From NCBI RefSeq assembly GCF_041081105.1, contig NZ_CP163528.1, positions 1,860,001 through 1,924,000 of the forward strand: 64,000 nt of DNA, given 5' to 3'. Positions 8,219-16,248 of the stretch are shown here, in pieces (positions within the stretch are counted from its first letter, which is position 1; each line of letters begins with the position of its first letter). This DNA comes from Promicromonospora sp. Populi. GTDB lineage: Bacteria; Actinomycetota; Actinomycetes; Actinomycetales; Cellulomonadaceae. The notes beneath the pieces were generated by a model. That model ran no database searches, was not told the origin of the DNA, and saw nothing but the letters and a program-made list of their open reading frames with translations. A program made the position numbers and the translations under genes.

Positions 8219-9163
8219 ATGCACGCCATCGGGGTCGACATCGGCGGCACGAAGATCGCTGTGGGAGTCGTCGACGAGGAGGGCAAGATCCTCGCCCAGG
8301 TGCGTCGGGAGACCGACGCCGACGACGTGGCCCACATCGACAAGGCCATCGCCGACGCCTGCAACGAGCTCGTCAGGGAGCATGAGGTGAGTGCGATCGG
8401 CCTGGCCGCCGCGGGCTTCGTCAGCCCTGACCGCACGTCCGTGAACTTCGCCCCCAACATCGCCTGGCGGGAGTACCCGCTGGCCGCGAAGGTGGCCGAG
8501 CTGGTCGACGCCGATCTGCCCATCGTGGTGGAGAACGACGCGAACGCCGCGGGCTGGGCCGAGTTCCGGTTCGGCGCGGGCCGCGAGGCCACCGACATGC
8601 TCATGCTCACGGTCGGCACGGGCCTCGGCGGCGCCGTCATCTCCGAGCAGAAGCTCGTGCGCGGCAAGTGGGGCATGGCGGCCGAGGTCGGCCACATGCG
8701 CGTGGTCCCGGAGGGGCACTACTGCGGCTGCGGCCACGAGGGCTGCTGGGAGCAGTACGCGTCGGGCAGTGCGCTCGAGCGCGACGCCCAGCACGCCGCC
8801 GTCGCCCGCGTTGACCAGGCAGGTCGGCTGCTGGAGCTCGCCGGCGGCGACGCGGCCGGCATCGAGGGCAAGATGGTGACGCAGGCCGCCCAGGAGGGCG
8901 ACGAGCTGTCCATCGAGCTGCTCGCCACCCTCGGGCGCTGGATCGGCGAGGGCTCGGCGTCCGTCGCCGCCCTGCTCGACCCGGAGCTCATCGTCATCGG
9001 CGGCGGCGTCGGCGCGGCCGGCGACCTGCTGCTCGGCCCGGTGCGGCGCGGCTTCGAGGCCCAGCTGTCCGCGATGGGCCACCGCCCGGTAGCCAAGATC
9101 GAGCTGGCAGAACACGGCAACGAGGCGGGCATCGTCGGCGCGGCGGACCTGGCTCGACGCTAG
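8219..9163 (+). CDS. glk: ROK-family glucokinase
   Basis: 314-residue cytoplasmic sugar kinase, glucose to glucose 6-phosphate. Features: phosphate loop GVDIGGTK (5-12), catalytic Asp107 in ENDANA, second phosphate loop VGTGLGGA (132-139) and the zinc/ROK motif CGCGHEGCWE (169-178). Length and motif set match the actinobacterial GlkA group, which in Streptomyces also mediates carbon repression; polyphosphate use cannot be excluded but the typical PpgK features are not obvious to me. ATG 8219 with GAGGA just upstream is preferred to the in-frame extension from 8174. The 5' leader holds a small hairpin at 8176-8193 (gacggt/accgtc) of unknown role. Confidence 0.92.
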   Translation: MHAIGVDIGGTKIAVGVVDEEGKILAQVRRETDADDVAHIDKAIADACNELVREHEVSAIGLAAAGFVSPDRTSVNFAPNIAWREYPLAAKVAELVDADLPIVVENDANAAGWAEFRFGAGREATDMLMLTVGTGLGGAVISEQKLVRGKWGMAAEVGHMRVVPEGHYCGCGHEGCWEQYASGSALERDAQHAAVARVDQAGRLLELAGGDAAGIEGKMVTQAAQEGDELSIELLATLGRWIGEGSASVAALLDPELIVIGGGVGAAGDLLLGPVRRGFEAQLSAMGHRPVAKIELAEHGNEAGIVGAADLARR

Positions 9164-9165
9164 CC

Positions 9166-9194
9166 GCTCAGACGATTTCCTTGGTCGTCTGAGC
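9166..9194. terminator. Bidirectional terminator hairpin
   Basis: Perfect 10-bp stem gctcagacga (9166-9175) with tcgtctgagc (9185-9194), 9-nt loop, between the convergent glucokinase and membrane-protein genes. A third copy of gctcagacga at 9211-9220 overlaps the stop codon of the minus-strand gene, so alternative pairing is possible. Confidence 0.75.
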
Positions 9195-9212
9195 CTGCGG
9201 TTCCGCTCCGGC

Positions 9213-9809
9213 TCAGACGACGGCGCCCGGGCCGTCGTCGTCCGGGTCGCGCTGGTGCGGCATGCGCCAGATCAGCACGCCCAGGCCCGCCACGAACAGA
9301 CCGAGGCCGATCTGGCCGACCAGCGGCGGGATCGCTATCGACGGCGCCGCGGCGGCGACGACCACCCCGATAACGGCCAGCACCGGGATGCCCACGACGA
9401 AGCTCCACGCCATGGTGAGCAGCGGGTCGCGGGACAGCAGCGGCGGCGGCACCGGCGGCGTGAAGTGGGACTCGGCCTCCTCGAGCGCCTCGGCCTCGGG
9501 TGACAGCGGCCAGTCCCGAGGGCCGGCAGCTGGGAGCACGCGCGTCTCGCTCCCCGGCTCGTCCGCGAGGTCGTCGGCCCGCCCGGCGGCGTGGTCGGCC
9601 GCGTGGTCGGCGGCGGTGCTCTCGTCATCGGGCCGCGAAGTCTGAGAGGATTCGGCGGGCTTCACCGGGTCGTCGGCCCGGGTGGGGTCCATGTCGCCGA
9701 GCGTGGCGACGATGTCGGCCCAGCGCGAGGCCACGTCGTCGTCGCCCAGCTCGCGTGGGGTGTCGCCGGGCACGTCGTCGTCTCGGTCGTCGGTGTTCGA
9801 TGCGGCCAT
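9213..9809 (-). CDS. Hypothetical membrane protein with acidic N-terminal region
   Basis: 198 residues. The first ~120 are Asp/Glu/Ala-rich and probably disordered; the C-terminal part has two hydrophobic helices (TMAWSFVVGIPVLAVIGVVV and IGLGLFVAGLGVLIWRM) and an acidic tail. No enzymatic motif is visible and I do not assign a function. ATG 9809 is preferred over GTG 9815 because a TAGAGT -10 box (9816-9821 on the complement) ends 6 nt before it, the pattern seen for other leaderless genes here. Convergent with the glucokinase gene and divergent from plsC. Confidence 0.75.
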   Translation of the reverse strand: MAASNTDDRDDDVPGDTPRELGDDDVASRWADIVATLGDMDPTRADDPVKPAESSQTSRPDDESTAADHAADHAAGRADDLADEPGSETRVLPAAGPRDWPLSPEAEALEEAESHFTPPVPPPLLSRDPLLTMAWSFVVGIPVLAVIGVVVAAAAPSIAIPPLVGQIGLGLFVAGLGVLIWRMPHQRDPDDDGPGAVV

Positions 9810-9864
9810 GCGCACACTCTATTGTCGTCGGAGGGCCCGCGGGGCCGGGTCTTGAGGAGGAACT

Positions 9865-10629
9865 TTGTTCTACTGGGTGATGCGGAACCTGCTGGTGGGC
9901 CCGTTGCTGCGCCTCGCGTACCAGCCATGGGTGATCGGCGGCAAGAACGTGCCGCGGACAGGCCCGGCGATCGTGGCCGGCAACCATCTGGCGGTGATCG
10001 ACTCGTTCATCTTCCCGCTCCTGACCCCGCGCCGGGTGACCTTCCTCGCCAAGTCCGACTACTTCGAGGGCAAGGGCGTCAAGGGCAAGGTCGTCGCGTG
10101 GTTCATGAGGGGCATCGGCATGATCCCCGTGGACCGCTCCGGCGGCGCGGCGAGCGAGGCCGCGCTGCGCACGGGGCTGCGCGTACTGAGCGAGGGCAAC
10201 CTGTTCGGCATCTACCCGGAGGGCACCCGCAGCCCGGACGGCCGCCTCTACAAGGCGAAGACGGGAGTGGCACGGATGGCGCTCGAGTCGGGCGCCCCCG
10301 TGATCCCGGTGGCCATGGTCGACACCGACGTCGCCCAGCCGCCCGGACGCGGACTGCCCACCTTCATGCCGCTCGGCGCCGTGATCGGCGAGCCCCTCGA
10401 CTTCAGCCGGTACAAGGGCATGGAGACCGACAAGTTCGTGCTGCGCGCCGTGGCCGACGAGATCCAGTACGCGATCCTCGCGCTGTCCGGCCAGGAGTAC
10501 GTCGACGCGTACGCGGCGAGCGCCAAGGAGCGCGCGGCCCGCGGCGAGCCGCCGCTGGAGGCAGCCGAGGAGGGCCCGGGCGGGCTCCCGCTCCCGGAGG
10601 TAGAGAAGCCGCAACGCCCCAAGCGCTGA
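9865..10629 (+). CDS. plsC: 1-acyl-sn-glycerol-3-phosphate acyltransferase
   Basis: Membrane-associated acyltransferase making phosphatidic acid for phospholipids. Motifs: NHLAVID (NH-x4-D, 40-46), GMIPVDR and YPEGTRSPDG, in order, with length (254 aa) normal for PlsC. The C-terminal ~30 residues are Glu/Pro/Arg-rich. A strong GAGGAGG (9854-9860) lies just before TTG 9865; the next starts (GTG 9877, ATG 9880) are too far from it, so a TTG start is likely. Homologous to the acyltransferase (Rv2182c) found in the same region of mycobacteria, near fadD15. Confidence 0.9.
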   Translation: MFYWVMRNLLVGPLLRLAYQPWVIGGKNVPRTGPAIVAGNHLAVIDSFIFPLLTPRRVTFLAKSDYFEGKGVKGKVVAWFMRGIGMIPVDRSGGAASEAALRTGLRVLSEGNLFGIYPEGTRSPDGRLYKAKTGVARMALESGAPVIPVAMVDTDVAQPPGRGLPTFMPLGAVIGEPLDFSRYKGMETDKFVLRAVADEIQYAILALSGQEYVDAYAASAKERAARGEPPLEAAEEGPGGLPLPEVEKPQRPKR

Positions 10630-10670
10630 CCGCTCCTGCGCCGCACAGTCGGCAGTTTGCCCCACCAACT

Positions 10671-10726
10671 CGGCAGTTAGCACCGAGGTCGGCTCAGGCC
10701 TGGACCGACCTCAGTGCCGACTGCCG
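10671..10726. terminator. Long imperfect hairpin between plsC and the LacI gene
   Basis: Arms 10671-10692 and 10705-10726 pair over 22 positions with a few mismatches or G-T pairs, 12-nt loop. It sits 3 bp from the stop of the minus-strand LacI gene and about 40 bp after plsC. The arm contains cgaggtcgg, a word also in the 42753-42829 palindrome. Confidence 0.6.
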
Positions 10727-10729
10727 ACC

Positions 10730-11746
10730 TCACGCGATCCCGACCTGTGGTGGGGCTGTTGAGGACCGGAGCACCAAGCTTGTCGCCAGCTCCGTGCGGA
10801 GGGTGTGGCCGCTGGCCGTGCGCGCGCGGTGCACCAGGTCGACGGCGGTTGCGCCCATCTCCGTCAGCGGCTGGCGCACGGTGGTGAGCGCCGGGTCGAT
10901 CCAGGGGGCGATCGGCAGGTCGTCGAAGCCGACCAGCGAGACGTCACGCGGCACCACAAGCCCCGCCTCGCGCAGCGCGCGCAGGGCGCCGAGCGCGGTG
11001 TCGTCGCTGCTGGCGAAGATCGCGGTGGGCGGTTCGTCCAGCGCCATCAGCCGCTGCGCGCCCTCGTACCCGGACGTCACACCGTAGGCACCGACGTACA
11101 CAAGCTCGTCGTCGGTCGGCGCCCCGGCGCGGATCAGGGCGGCGCGGTAGCCCGCGAGCCGGGCGATGGCGTTGTCCTGCTCCAGCGCTCCCGTGATGGT
11201 GGCGATGCGCCGGTGGCCCAGCGACAGCAGGTGCGCCGTGGCCTCCAGCCCGCCCTGGAAGTTGGTGGCCCCGACGCTCAGCATCCCCTCGGGCGGCCGC
11301 TGCCGCGGGTCGACGACGACGAGCGGCGTGCCGGTCTCCGTGAGCGCGCGCCGCGCCTCGGCGTCGGGCACCGCGACGATGCTGACCAGGCCGTCCGTGC
11401 CGCGGTCCAGGGCGTGCCGCACCCAGGCGCTGCAGTCGTCGGGGTCGGGCTCGACGGCGAGGACCACGTCGAGGCCCAGCCGGCGGGCGCCCGCGACGGC
11501 GCCGCGCACCACGGCCTCGGACCATGTGCCCTCGAAGTCGACGATCCGGACGTCGATCATGCCGGTGGCCTTAGCCGACCGGGGGCGGACCACGTAGCCG
11601 TGCCGCTCCAGCACCTCGGTGACACGGGCGCGGGTGGCGCCGGCGACGTCGGGCCGGGTGTTGAGCACCTTGGACACCGTGGGGACCGAGACGCCCGCCT
11701 CGGCGGCGACGACCGCGAGCGGGATGTGCGGCCGGTCCTGTGCCAT
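10730..11746 (-). CDS. LacI-family transcriptional regulator of the sugar locus
   Basis: 338 residues. N-terminal LacI helix-turn-helix (IPLAVVAAEAGVSVPTVSKVLN, with hinge helix near RPRSAKATGMIDV) followed by a periplasmic-binding-like effector domain ending TVRQPLTEMGATAVDL. Start ATG 11746 has GGAGG 5 nt upstream; the longer reading from 11860 adds a poorly conserved tail. It is divergent from the ABC/glycosidase operon, and a perfect palindrome of the CGAAA-TTTCG type lies between them, so it most likely represses that operon and is relieved by an imported oligosaccharide or its hydrolysis product. The effector is unknown. Confidence 0.92.
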   Translation of the reverse strand: MAQDRPHIPLAVVAAEAGVSVPTVSKVLNTRPDVAGATRARVTEVLERHGYVVRPRSAKATGMIDVRIVDFEGTWSEAVVRGAVAGARRLGLDVVLAVEPDPDDCSAWVRHALDRGTDGLVSIVAVPDAEARRALTETGTPLVVVDPRQRPPEGMLSVGATNFQGGLEATAHLLSLGHRRIATITGALEQDNAIARLAGYRAALIRAGAPTDDELVYVGAYGVTSGYEGAQRLMALDEPPTAIFASSDDTALGALRALREAGLVVPRDVSLVGFDDLPIAPWIDPALTTVRQPLTEMGATAVDLVHRARTASGHTLRTELATSLVLRSSTAPPQVGIA

Positions 11747-11776
11747 GGGTCCTCCGTCGGGCGTCGTCGGGCATGA

Positions 11777-11788
11777 GTTTCCGAAAAC
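11777..11788. promoter_or_regulatory. Possible LacI half-operator near the regulator gene
   Basis: gtttccgaaaac is an imperfect 12-bp dyad containing the same CCGAAA half-site as the palindrome at 11893-11908. It lies about 30 bp before the regulator's start, where it could serve autoregulation. Inference from similarity only. Confidence 0.35.
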
Positions 11789-11840
11789 GCCGATCGTAGC
11801 CGAACCTGCTGGATGCGTTCGCATCCCAACCGCAAGGCCA

Positions 11841-11869
11841 TTGACACTCTCCGGCAGCACGTCTAACCT
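11841..11869 (+). promoter_or_regulatory. Promoter of the ABC sugar operon
   Basis: TTGACA (11841-11846), a 17-bp spacer and TAACCT (11864-11869): a near-consensus housekeeping promoter, the clearest -35/-10 pair in the window. Expected start is near 11876, giving a leader of about 100 nt before GTG 11980. The 10-bp palindrome cctccggagg (11867-11876) overlaps the -10 and start site. Confidence 0.75.
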
Positions 11870-11892
11870 CCGGAGGCCTTTCCGAGATCCCG

Positions 11893-11908
11893 CTCCGAAA
11901 TTTCGGAG
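11893..11908. promoter_or_regulatory. Palindromic operator candidate for the LacI regulator
   Basis: ctccgaaatttcggag is a perfect 16-bp palindrome placed about 17-33 bp downstream of the predicted transcription start, a typical repressor position. The CGAAA-N-TTTCG form resembles operators of glycosidase genes in other actinomycetes (for example the CGAAACTTTCG element of xylanase genes). Half-sites recur at 11781-11786 and ttcggagg repeats at 11920-11927. Confidence 0.65.
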
Positions 11909-11939
11909 GTGTGGGTCGGTTCGGAGGCACGGATCGGAC

Positions 11940-11967
11940 AGCGGTAGATCAACAGCGGTAGATCAAC
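11940..11967 (+). repeat. 2 x 14-bp direct repeat in the operon leader
   Basis: agcggtagatcaac occurs twice back to back, ending 1 nt before the AAAGGAG ribosome site of the binding-protein gene. Role unknown; it could be a slippage duplication or a small regulatory site. Confidence 0.9.
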
Positions 11968-11979
11968 AAAGGAGTGATC

Positions 11980-13257
11980 GTGAACAGGACACCTCGCCTC
12001 GTCGTCGCGGCGACGGCGTCGACCCTCACGCTGGCCCTCGCCCTGACGGGTTGCGGACGCAGCGACGAGGCCGGCACCCCGGCAGACAGCGCCGGCAGCA
12101 TCACGGACGGCCCCGCCACCGGCACCCTCGAGGTGTGGGCGATGGGCACCGAGGGCGAGCTGCTGCCCGAGCTCGCCGAACAGTTCGAGGCCGACAACCC
12201 GGACGTCACGGTGAACGTCACCCCGGTCCCGTGGGAGTCGTCCACGGAGAAGATCAACACGGCCATCGCGACGGGCGAGGTGCCCGACGTCCTGCAGGTC
12301 GGCACCACCCTGATGAGCGGCTTCGTGGGGCTCGACGGCCTCGCCCCCACCCCGGACGGCATCGACTCCGCGGCGTTCTTCCCGGGCGCCTGGGACACCA
12401 CCGTCGTCGACGGGACCTCCTACGGCGTGCCCTGGTACGTCGAGACACGCGTCCTGTACTACCGCACCGACCTCGCCGAGGAGTCCGGCCAGGAGCCGCC
12501 GCAGACCTGGGCGGACCTGACGGACTTCGCGGCCGGTCTGCAGGACGCCGGGGCCGAGCACGGCATCGCCCTGCAGACCCGCGGCAACTCCACCGCCCTG
12601 ATGTACCTGCCGTTCTACTGGCAGGCCGGCGGCGAGATCATGGACGACGCCGACGAGTTCACGCTCGACAGCGACGCCCAGGTCAAGGCCCTTACGTACT
12701 ACTCCTCGTTCATGCGCGACGGGCTCGCCCCGCCGGTGCTCGTCGAGGACGAGAAGGTAGCGAACTTCATCGACGGCGACCTCGGCTCGTTCGTCTCGGG
12801 CCCGTGGGAGCGCGCGAACCTGCTCACCACCGCCGGCGACGACTTCGCGGACTCGTTCGGCGTGGTGCCCCTGCCGTCGGACGAGACAACCGCGTCCTTC
12901 ATCGGCGGCTCCAACCTCGCCGTCCTCGCCGACGCCGCCAACCCCGACTCCGCGTGGAAGTTCGTCCAGTTCGCCACCGACCCGGCCGTCCAGGTCGACT
13001 GGTTCGGGACCTCGAACGACCTGCCCGCCGTCCAGGCCTCCTGGGACGACCCGGCGCTCGCCGACAACGAGTCGGTAGCCGTCTACGAGGGTGCGCTGGA
13101 GACCGCGCGATCCACCCCGGCGATCCCGGCCTGGTCGGAGATCGAGCACGAGCTCGACCTCATCATCGAGCAGGTCATCGCGGGCGACCTGACCCCCGAG
13201 GAGGCGGCGGCGCAGATGCAGGAGGCGGCCACCTCGATCGGGACGGGCCTGGACTGA
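11980..13257 (+). CDS. ABC transporter sugar-binding lipoprotein
   Basis: 425-residue extracytoplasmic solute-binding protein (family 1, MalE-like). Lipoprotein signal with lipobox LTGC (Cys25), then the family core: LEVWAMGTEGELLPELAEQF, DVLQVGTTLM and a C-terminal DSAWKFVQFATDPAVQ region. It captures an oligosaccharide and delivers it to the two permeases that follow. GTG 11980 has AAAGGAG (11968-11974) at 5 nt; the in-frame GTG 11974 would overlap that site. No ATPase gene is in the locus, so a shared MsiK-type ATPase encoded elsewhere is expected, as in other actinomycete sugar systems. Confidence 0.93.
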   Translation: MNRTPRLVVAATASTLTLALALTGCGRSDEAGTPADSAGSITDGPATGTLEVWAMGTEGELLPELAEQFEADNPDVTVNVTPVPWESSTEKINTAIATGEVPDVLQVGTTLMSGFVGLDGLAPTPDGIDSAAFFPGAWDTTVVDGTSYGVPWYVETRVLYYRTDLAEESGQEPPQTWADLTDFAAGLQDAGAEHGIALQTRGNSTALMYLPFYWQAGGEIMDDADEFTLDSDAQVKALTYYSSFMRDGLAPPVLVEDEKVANFIDGDLGSFVSGPWERANLLTTAGDDFADSFGVVPLPSDETTASFIGGSNLAVLADAANPDSAWKFVQFATDPAVQVDWFGTSNDLPAVQASWDDPALADNESVAVYEGALETARSTPAIPAWSEIEHELDLIIEQVIAGDLTPEEAAAQMQEAATSIGTGLD

Positions 13258-13259
13258 CG

Positions 13260-14150
13260 GTGGTCGCCTCCGCACGCCGCCGCCGCACGGGCCTGGCCGC
13301 CTGGGGCTTCGCGCTGCCGTTCACGGTGCTGTTCGCCGTGTTCATGCTGGTCCCGGTGGCCTCCTCCCTGTACATGGCGTTCACCGACATGCAGGGGGCC
13401 GACCTCCGGACGCCCTGGGCGGTCAACTTCGTCGGCCTCGACAACTTCGTCGAGGTCCTTGGCGACCCGAAGTTCCACCAGGCCGCGGGCAACACGCTCT
13501 ACTTCGTCGGCGTCGCCATGCCGCTCACCCTGGCGATAGCGCTGCTCCTGGCAGTGCTGCTCAACTCCGGCCTGGCGTGGTTCCGGTCCGTGTTCCGCGT
13601 GGGCTTCTACGCGCCGGTGGTCACCTCGATCGTCGCCGTGGCGGTGGTGTGGCGGTTCCTGCTGCAGCCCGACTTCGGGCTGGTGAACTCCACGTTGGAT
13701 GTGATCGGGATCGAAGGGCCGCGCTGGCTCACCGACGAGGTCTGGGCCATGCCGTCGCTGATCATGATGGCCACCTGGCGCAACGTCGGGTACACGATGG
13801 TGATCCTCCTGGCCGGTCTCCAGGGCATCCCCCGCGACCTGTACGAGGCCTCCGCGATCGACGGCGCAGGGGCGGTGCGGCAGTTCCGGTCCATCACGGT
13901 GCCGCTGCTGCGGCCCACGCTGCTGTTCTGCGCGGTCATCACCGGCATCGGCTACCTGCAGTTCTTCGAGGAACCGTTCGTGATGACGCAGGGCGGCCCG
14001 CTGGGTGCCACCAACTCGGTCGCGTACGAGATCTTCAACCAGTTCGGGTTCGGCAACTACGGCCTGTCGGCCGCGATGAGCTACGTGCTCTTCATCGCCA
14101 TCGTGATCCTGTCCTACCTGCAGTTCCGCCTGCTCAGGACGGAGAAATGA
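13260..14150 (+). CDS. ABC sugar transporter permease 1 (MalF-like)
   Basis: 296-residue inner-membrane permease with six predicted helices, the first at LAAWGFALPFTVLFAVFML. The EAA loop reads EASAIDGAGAVRQFRSITVPLL, the ATPase-contact motif of binding-protein-dependent permeases. GTG 13260 begins 3 nt after the binding-protein stop, without a clear Shine-Dalgarno, so translation is probably coupled. The stop overlaps the possible ATG 14147 of the second permease. Confidence 0.92.
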   Translation: MVASARRRRTGLAAWGFALPFTVLFAVFMLVPVASSLYMAFTDMQGADLRTPWAVNFVGLDNFVEVLGDPKFHQAAGNTLYFVGVAMPLTLAIALLLAVLLNSGLAWFRSVFRVGFYAPVVTSIVAVAVVWRFLLQPDFGLVNSTLDVIGIEGPRWLTDEVWAMPSLIMMATWRNVGYTMVILLAGLQGIPRDLYEASAIDGAGAVRQFRSITVPLLRPTLLFCAVITGIGYLQFFEEPFVMTQGGPLGATNSVAYEIFNQFGFGNYGLSAAMSYVLFIAIVILSYLQFRLLRTEK

Positions 14151-14164
14151 TGGCCGGAGAAGTG

Positions 14165-15028
14165 ATGACCACCACCGACGCGCCCCTGGCCGAGACACAC
14201 CGCAGACGGCGGTTCACACCGCGCTCGATCCTCCTCAACGTCGCGCTCCTGATCGGCCTCGCTGCCTCGATCGGGCCGCTGCTGTGGATGGTCGTCTCCT
14301 CGGTCAAGCCCGAGGGCGAGATCCGGCAGTTCCCGCCCACGCTGCTGCCCGAGCAGTTCACGTGGTCCAACTACACGGACCTGTTCGCCTCCCTGAACTT
14401 CCCCCGGTACTTCGTCAACTCGGTGGTCGTGGCGCTGCTCGTGACCGTCGGGTCGGTCCTGTTCAGCGCGATGGTCGGCTACGCCCTGGCGAAGCTCGAC
14501 TTCCCCGGACGGCGTGCCCTGTTCGCGCTGGTCATGGGCACCCTGATGGTGCCGGGCATGGTCACGTTCGTGCCGCTCTTTGTACTCGTGGCCAACCTGG
14601 ATCTCATCAACACCTACGCGGCGCTGATCCTGCCGTTCCTGGCGGCGCCGTTCGGGGTGTTCCTGATGCGGCAGTTCATGCTCGACATCCCGGACGAGCT
14701 GCTCGACGCCGCCCGCGTGGACGGCGCCGGCGAGTTCCGCACGTTCTTCGCCGTAGTGCTGCCGCAGACCCGGCCGGCGCTCGCCACGCTCGGCATCCTG
14801 ACGTTCCTCGGGTCCTGGAACAACTTCCTGTGGCCGCTGGTCGCCGTGCAGAACGCCGACCTCTACACGCTGCCCGTAGCGCTGGCCCTCTACTCGACGG
14901 GGCAGAACACCGTGCAGTACGGCCTGCTGGTCGCGGGCGCCACCGTCATCGTGCTGCCCATCCTCATCGTCTTCCTCGTCTTGCAGCGGCACATCGTGCA
15001 GGGCATCGCCACCACCGGACTGAAGTAG
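14165..15028 (+). CDS. ABC sugar transporter permease 2 (MalG-like)
   Basis: 287-residue membrane permease partner of the preceding gene. Six helices (first ILLNVALLIGLAASIGPLLW) and the EAA loop DAARVDGAGEFRTFFAVVLP. Two starts compete: ATG 14147, overlapping the upstream stop as ATGA, and ATG 14165, which has GGAG 6 nt upstream; I use the second. Together with the binding lipoprotein it forms a carbohydrate-uptake-type-1 importer lacking its own ATPase gene. Confidence 0.92.
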   Translation: MTTTDAPLAETHRRRRFTPRSILLNVALLIGLAASIGPLLWMVVSSVKPEGEIRQFPPTLLPEQFTWSNYTDLFASLNFPRYFVNSVVVALLVTVGSVLFSAMVGYALAKLDFPGRRALFALVMGTLMVPGMVTFVPLFVLVANLDLINTYAALILPFLAAPFGVFLMRQFMLDIPDELLDAARVDGAGEFRTFFAVVLPQTRPALATLGILTFLGSWNNFLWPLVAVQNADLYTLPVALALYSTGQNTVQYGLLVAGATVIVLPILIVFLVLQRHIVQGIATTGLK

Positions 15029-15037
15029 GAGCTATCC

Positions 15038-16222
15038 GTGACCGAACCGATCACGCTGCCCACCGCGCCCGATTTCCTGTGGGGCGCCTCGACGGCCGCG
15101 CACCAGACCGAGGGCGGCAACGTCAACAGCGACTGGTGGGCCAAGGAGCACGTCGCCGGGACGCTGTGCACGGAGAGCTCGGGCGACGCCGTCGACAGCT
15201 ACCACCGCTACCCGCAGGACATCCGCCTGCTCGCGGACGCCGGCCTGAACGCGTACCGCTTCTCGATCGAGTGGGCGCGCATCGAGCCCGCCGAGGGCGA
15301 GATCTCGCGGGCGCAGCTCGCGCACTACCGGCGCATGATCGACGCCTGCCTGGCGGCCGGCGTCACGCCGATGGTCACGCTGCTGCACTTCACGCTCCCG
15401 CGGTGGTTCGCCGAGCGCGGCGGCTGGTTCGCACCTGACGCCGTCGACACGTTCAGCCGCTACGTCGAGACCACAACTCAGATCCTGGGCGACGTCGGGC
15501 ACGTCGTGACGATCAACGAGCCCAACATCACCTCGATGATGCTGGGCGCCAGCCGACGCACCAACCTCGACGCCGCCGGGCTGGCCGCCCCGGACCAGGC
15601 GGCGTCCGAGGTCCAGGCGACGGCGCACCGGCGCGCCGTCGAGATCCTGCACGGGCTGGGGCACGTGCAGGCGGGCTGGACCATCGCCAACCAGGTCTTC
15701 CAGGCCGCGCCCGGAGCCGAGGCCGCACGCGACGCCTACGCCTACCCGCGCGAGGACTTCTTCCTGGAGGTCGCGCGCGGCGACGACTTCATCGGCGTGC
15801 AGAGCTACCTGCGCACCATCATCGGGCCCGACGGCGAGCCGGTGCCCTTCGGGGACGACGTCGAGAAGACGCTGACCGGGTGGGAGTACTACCCGCAGGC
15901 GCTCGGCGAGGCGCTGGAGTACACCCACCGCATCACCGACGGCGTGCCGATGATCGTCACCGAGAACGGCATGGCCACCGCCGACGACGCCCGGCGCATC
16001 GACTACACCACCGGCGCCCTGGAGAGCATGGCCCGCGCGATGGCCGCCGGCTGCCGCGTCGAGGGATACCTGCACTGGTCGCTGCTCGACAACTACGAGT
16101 GGATGAGCGGGTTCGCCCCCACGTTCGGGCTGATCGCCGTCGACCGCACGACGTTCGAGCGCACCCCCAAGCCGAGCCTCGCGTGGCTGGGCAAGGTCGC
16201 GCGCACCGGACAGCTGTCCTGA
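15038..16222 (+). CDS. GH1 family beta-glucosidase (cytoplasmic)
   Basis: 394-residue glycoside hydrolase family 1 enzyme, releasing sugars from beta-linked oligosaccharides. The acid/base is Glu161 in TINEP and the nucleophile Glu309 in VTENG; the N-terminal FLWGASTAAHQTEG and the C-terminal HWSLLDNYEW are characteristic. It is shorter than the usual ~450 residues, with compressed loops around the active site, so substrate length preference may differ. No signal peptide, so it acts on imported sugars. GTG 15038 has AGGAG at 7 nt. It is the third function in the operon after the importer. Confidence 0.93.
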   Translation: MTEPITLPTAPDFLWGASTAAHQTEGGNVNSDWWAKEHVAGTLCTESSGDAVDSYHRYPQDIRLLADAGLNAYRFSIEWARIEPAEGEISRAQLAHYRRMIDACLAAGVTPMVTLLHFTLPRWFAERGGWFAPDAVDTFSRYVETTTQILGDVGHVVTINEPNITSMMLGASRRTNLDAAGLAAPDQAASEVQATAHRRAVEILHGLGHVQAGWTIANQVFQAAPGAEAARDAYAYPREDFFLEVARGDDFIGVQSYLRTIIGPDGEPVPFGDDVEKTLTGWEYYPQALGEALEYTHRITDGVPMIVTENGMATADDARRIDYTTGALESMARAMAAGCRVEGYLHWSLLDNYEWMSGFAPTFGLIAVDRTTFERTPKPSLAWLGKVARTGQLS

Positions 16223-16248
16223 CTACGACGACGTAGAGGAGACACATC

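Noticed and set aside
11940..11967. CRISPR-like repeat
   Set aside because: Only two abutting copies with no spacers.
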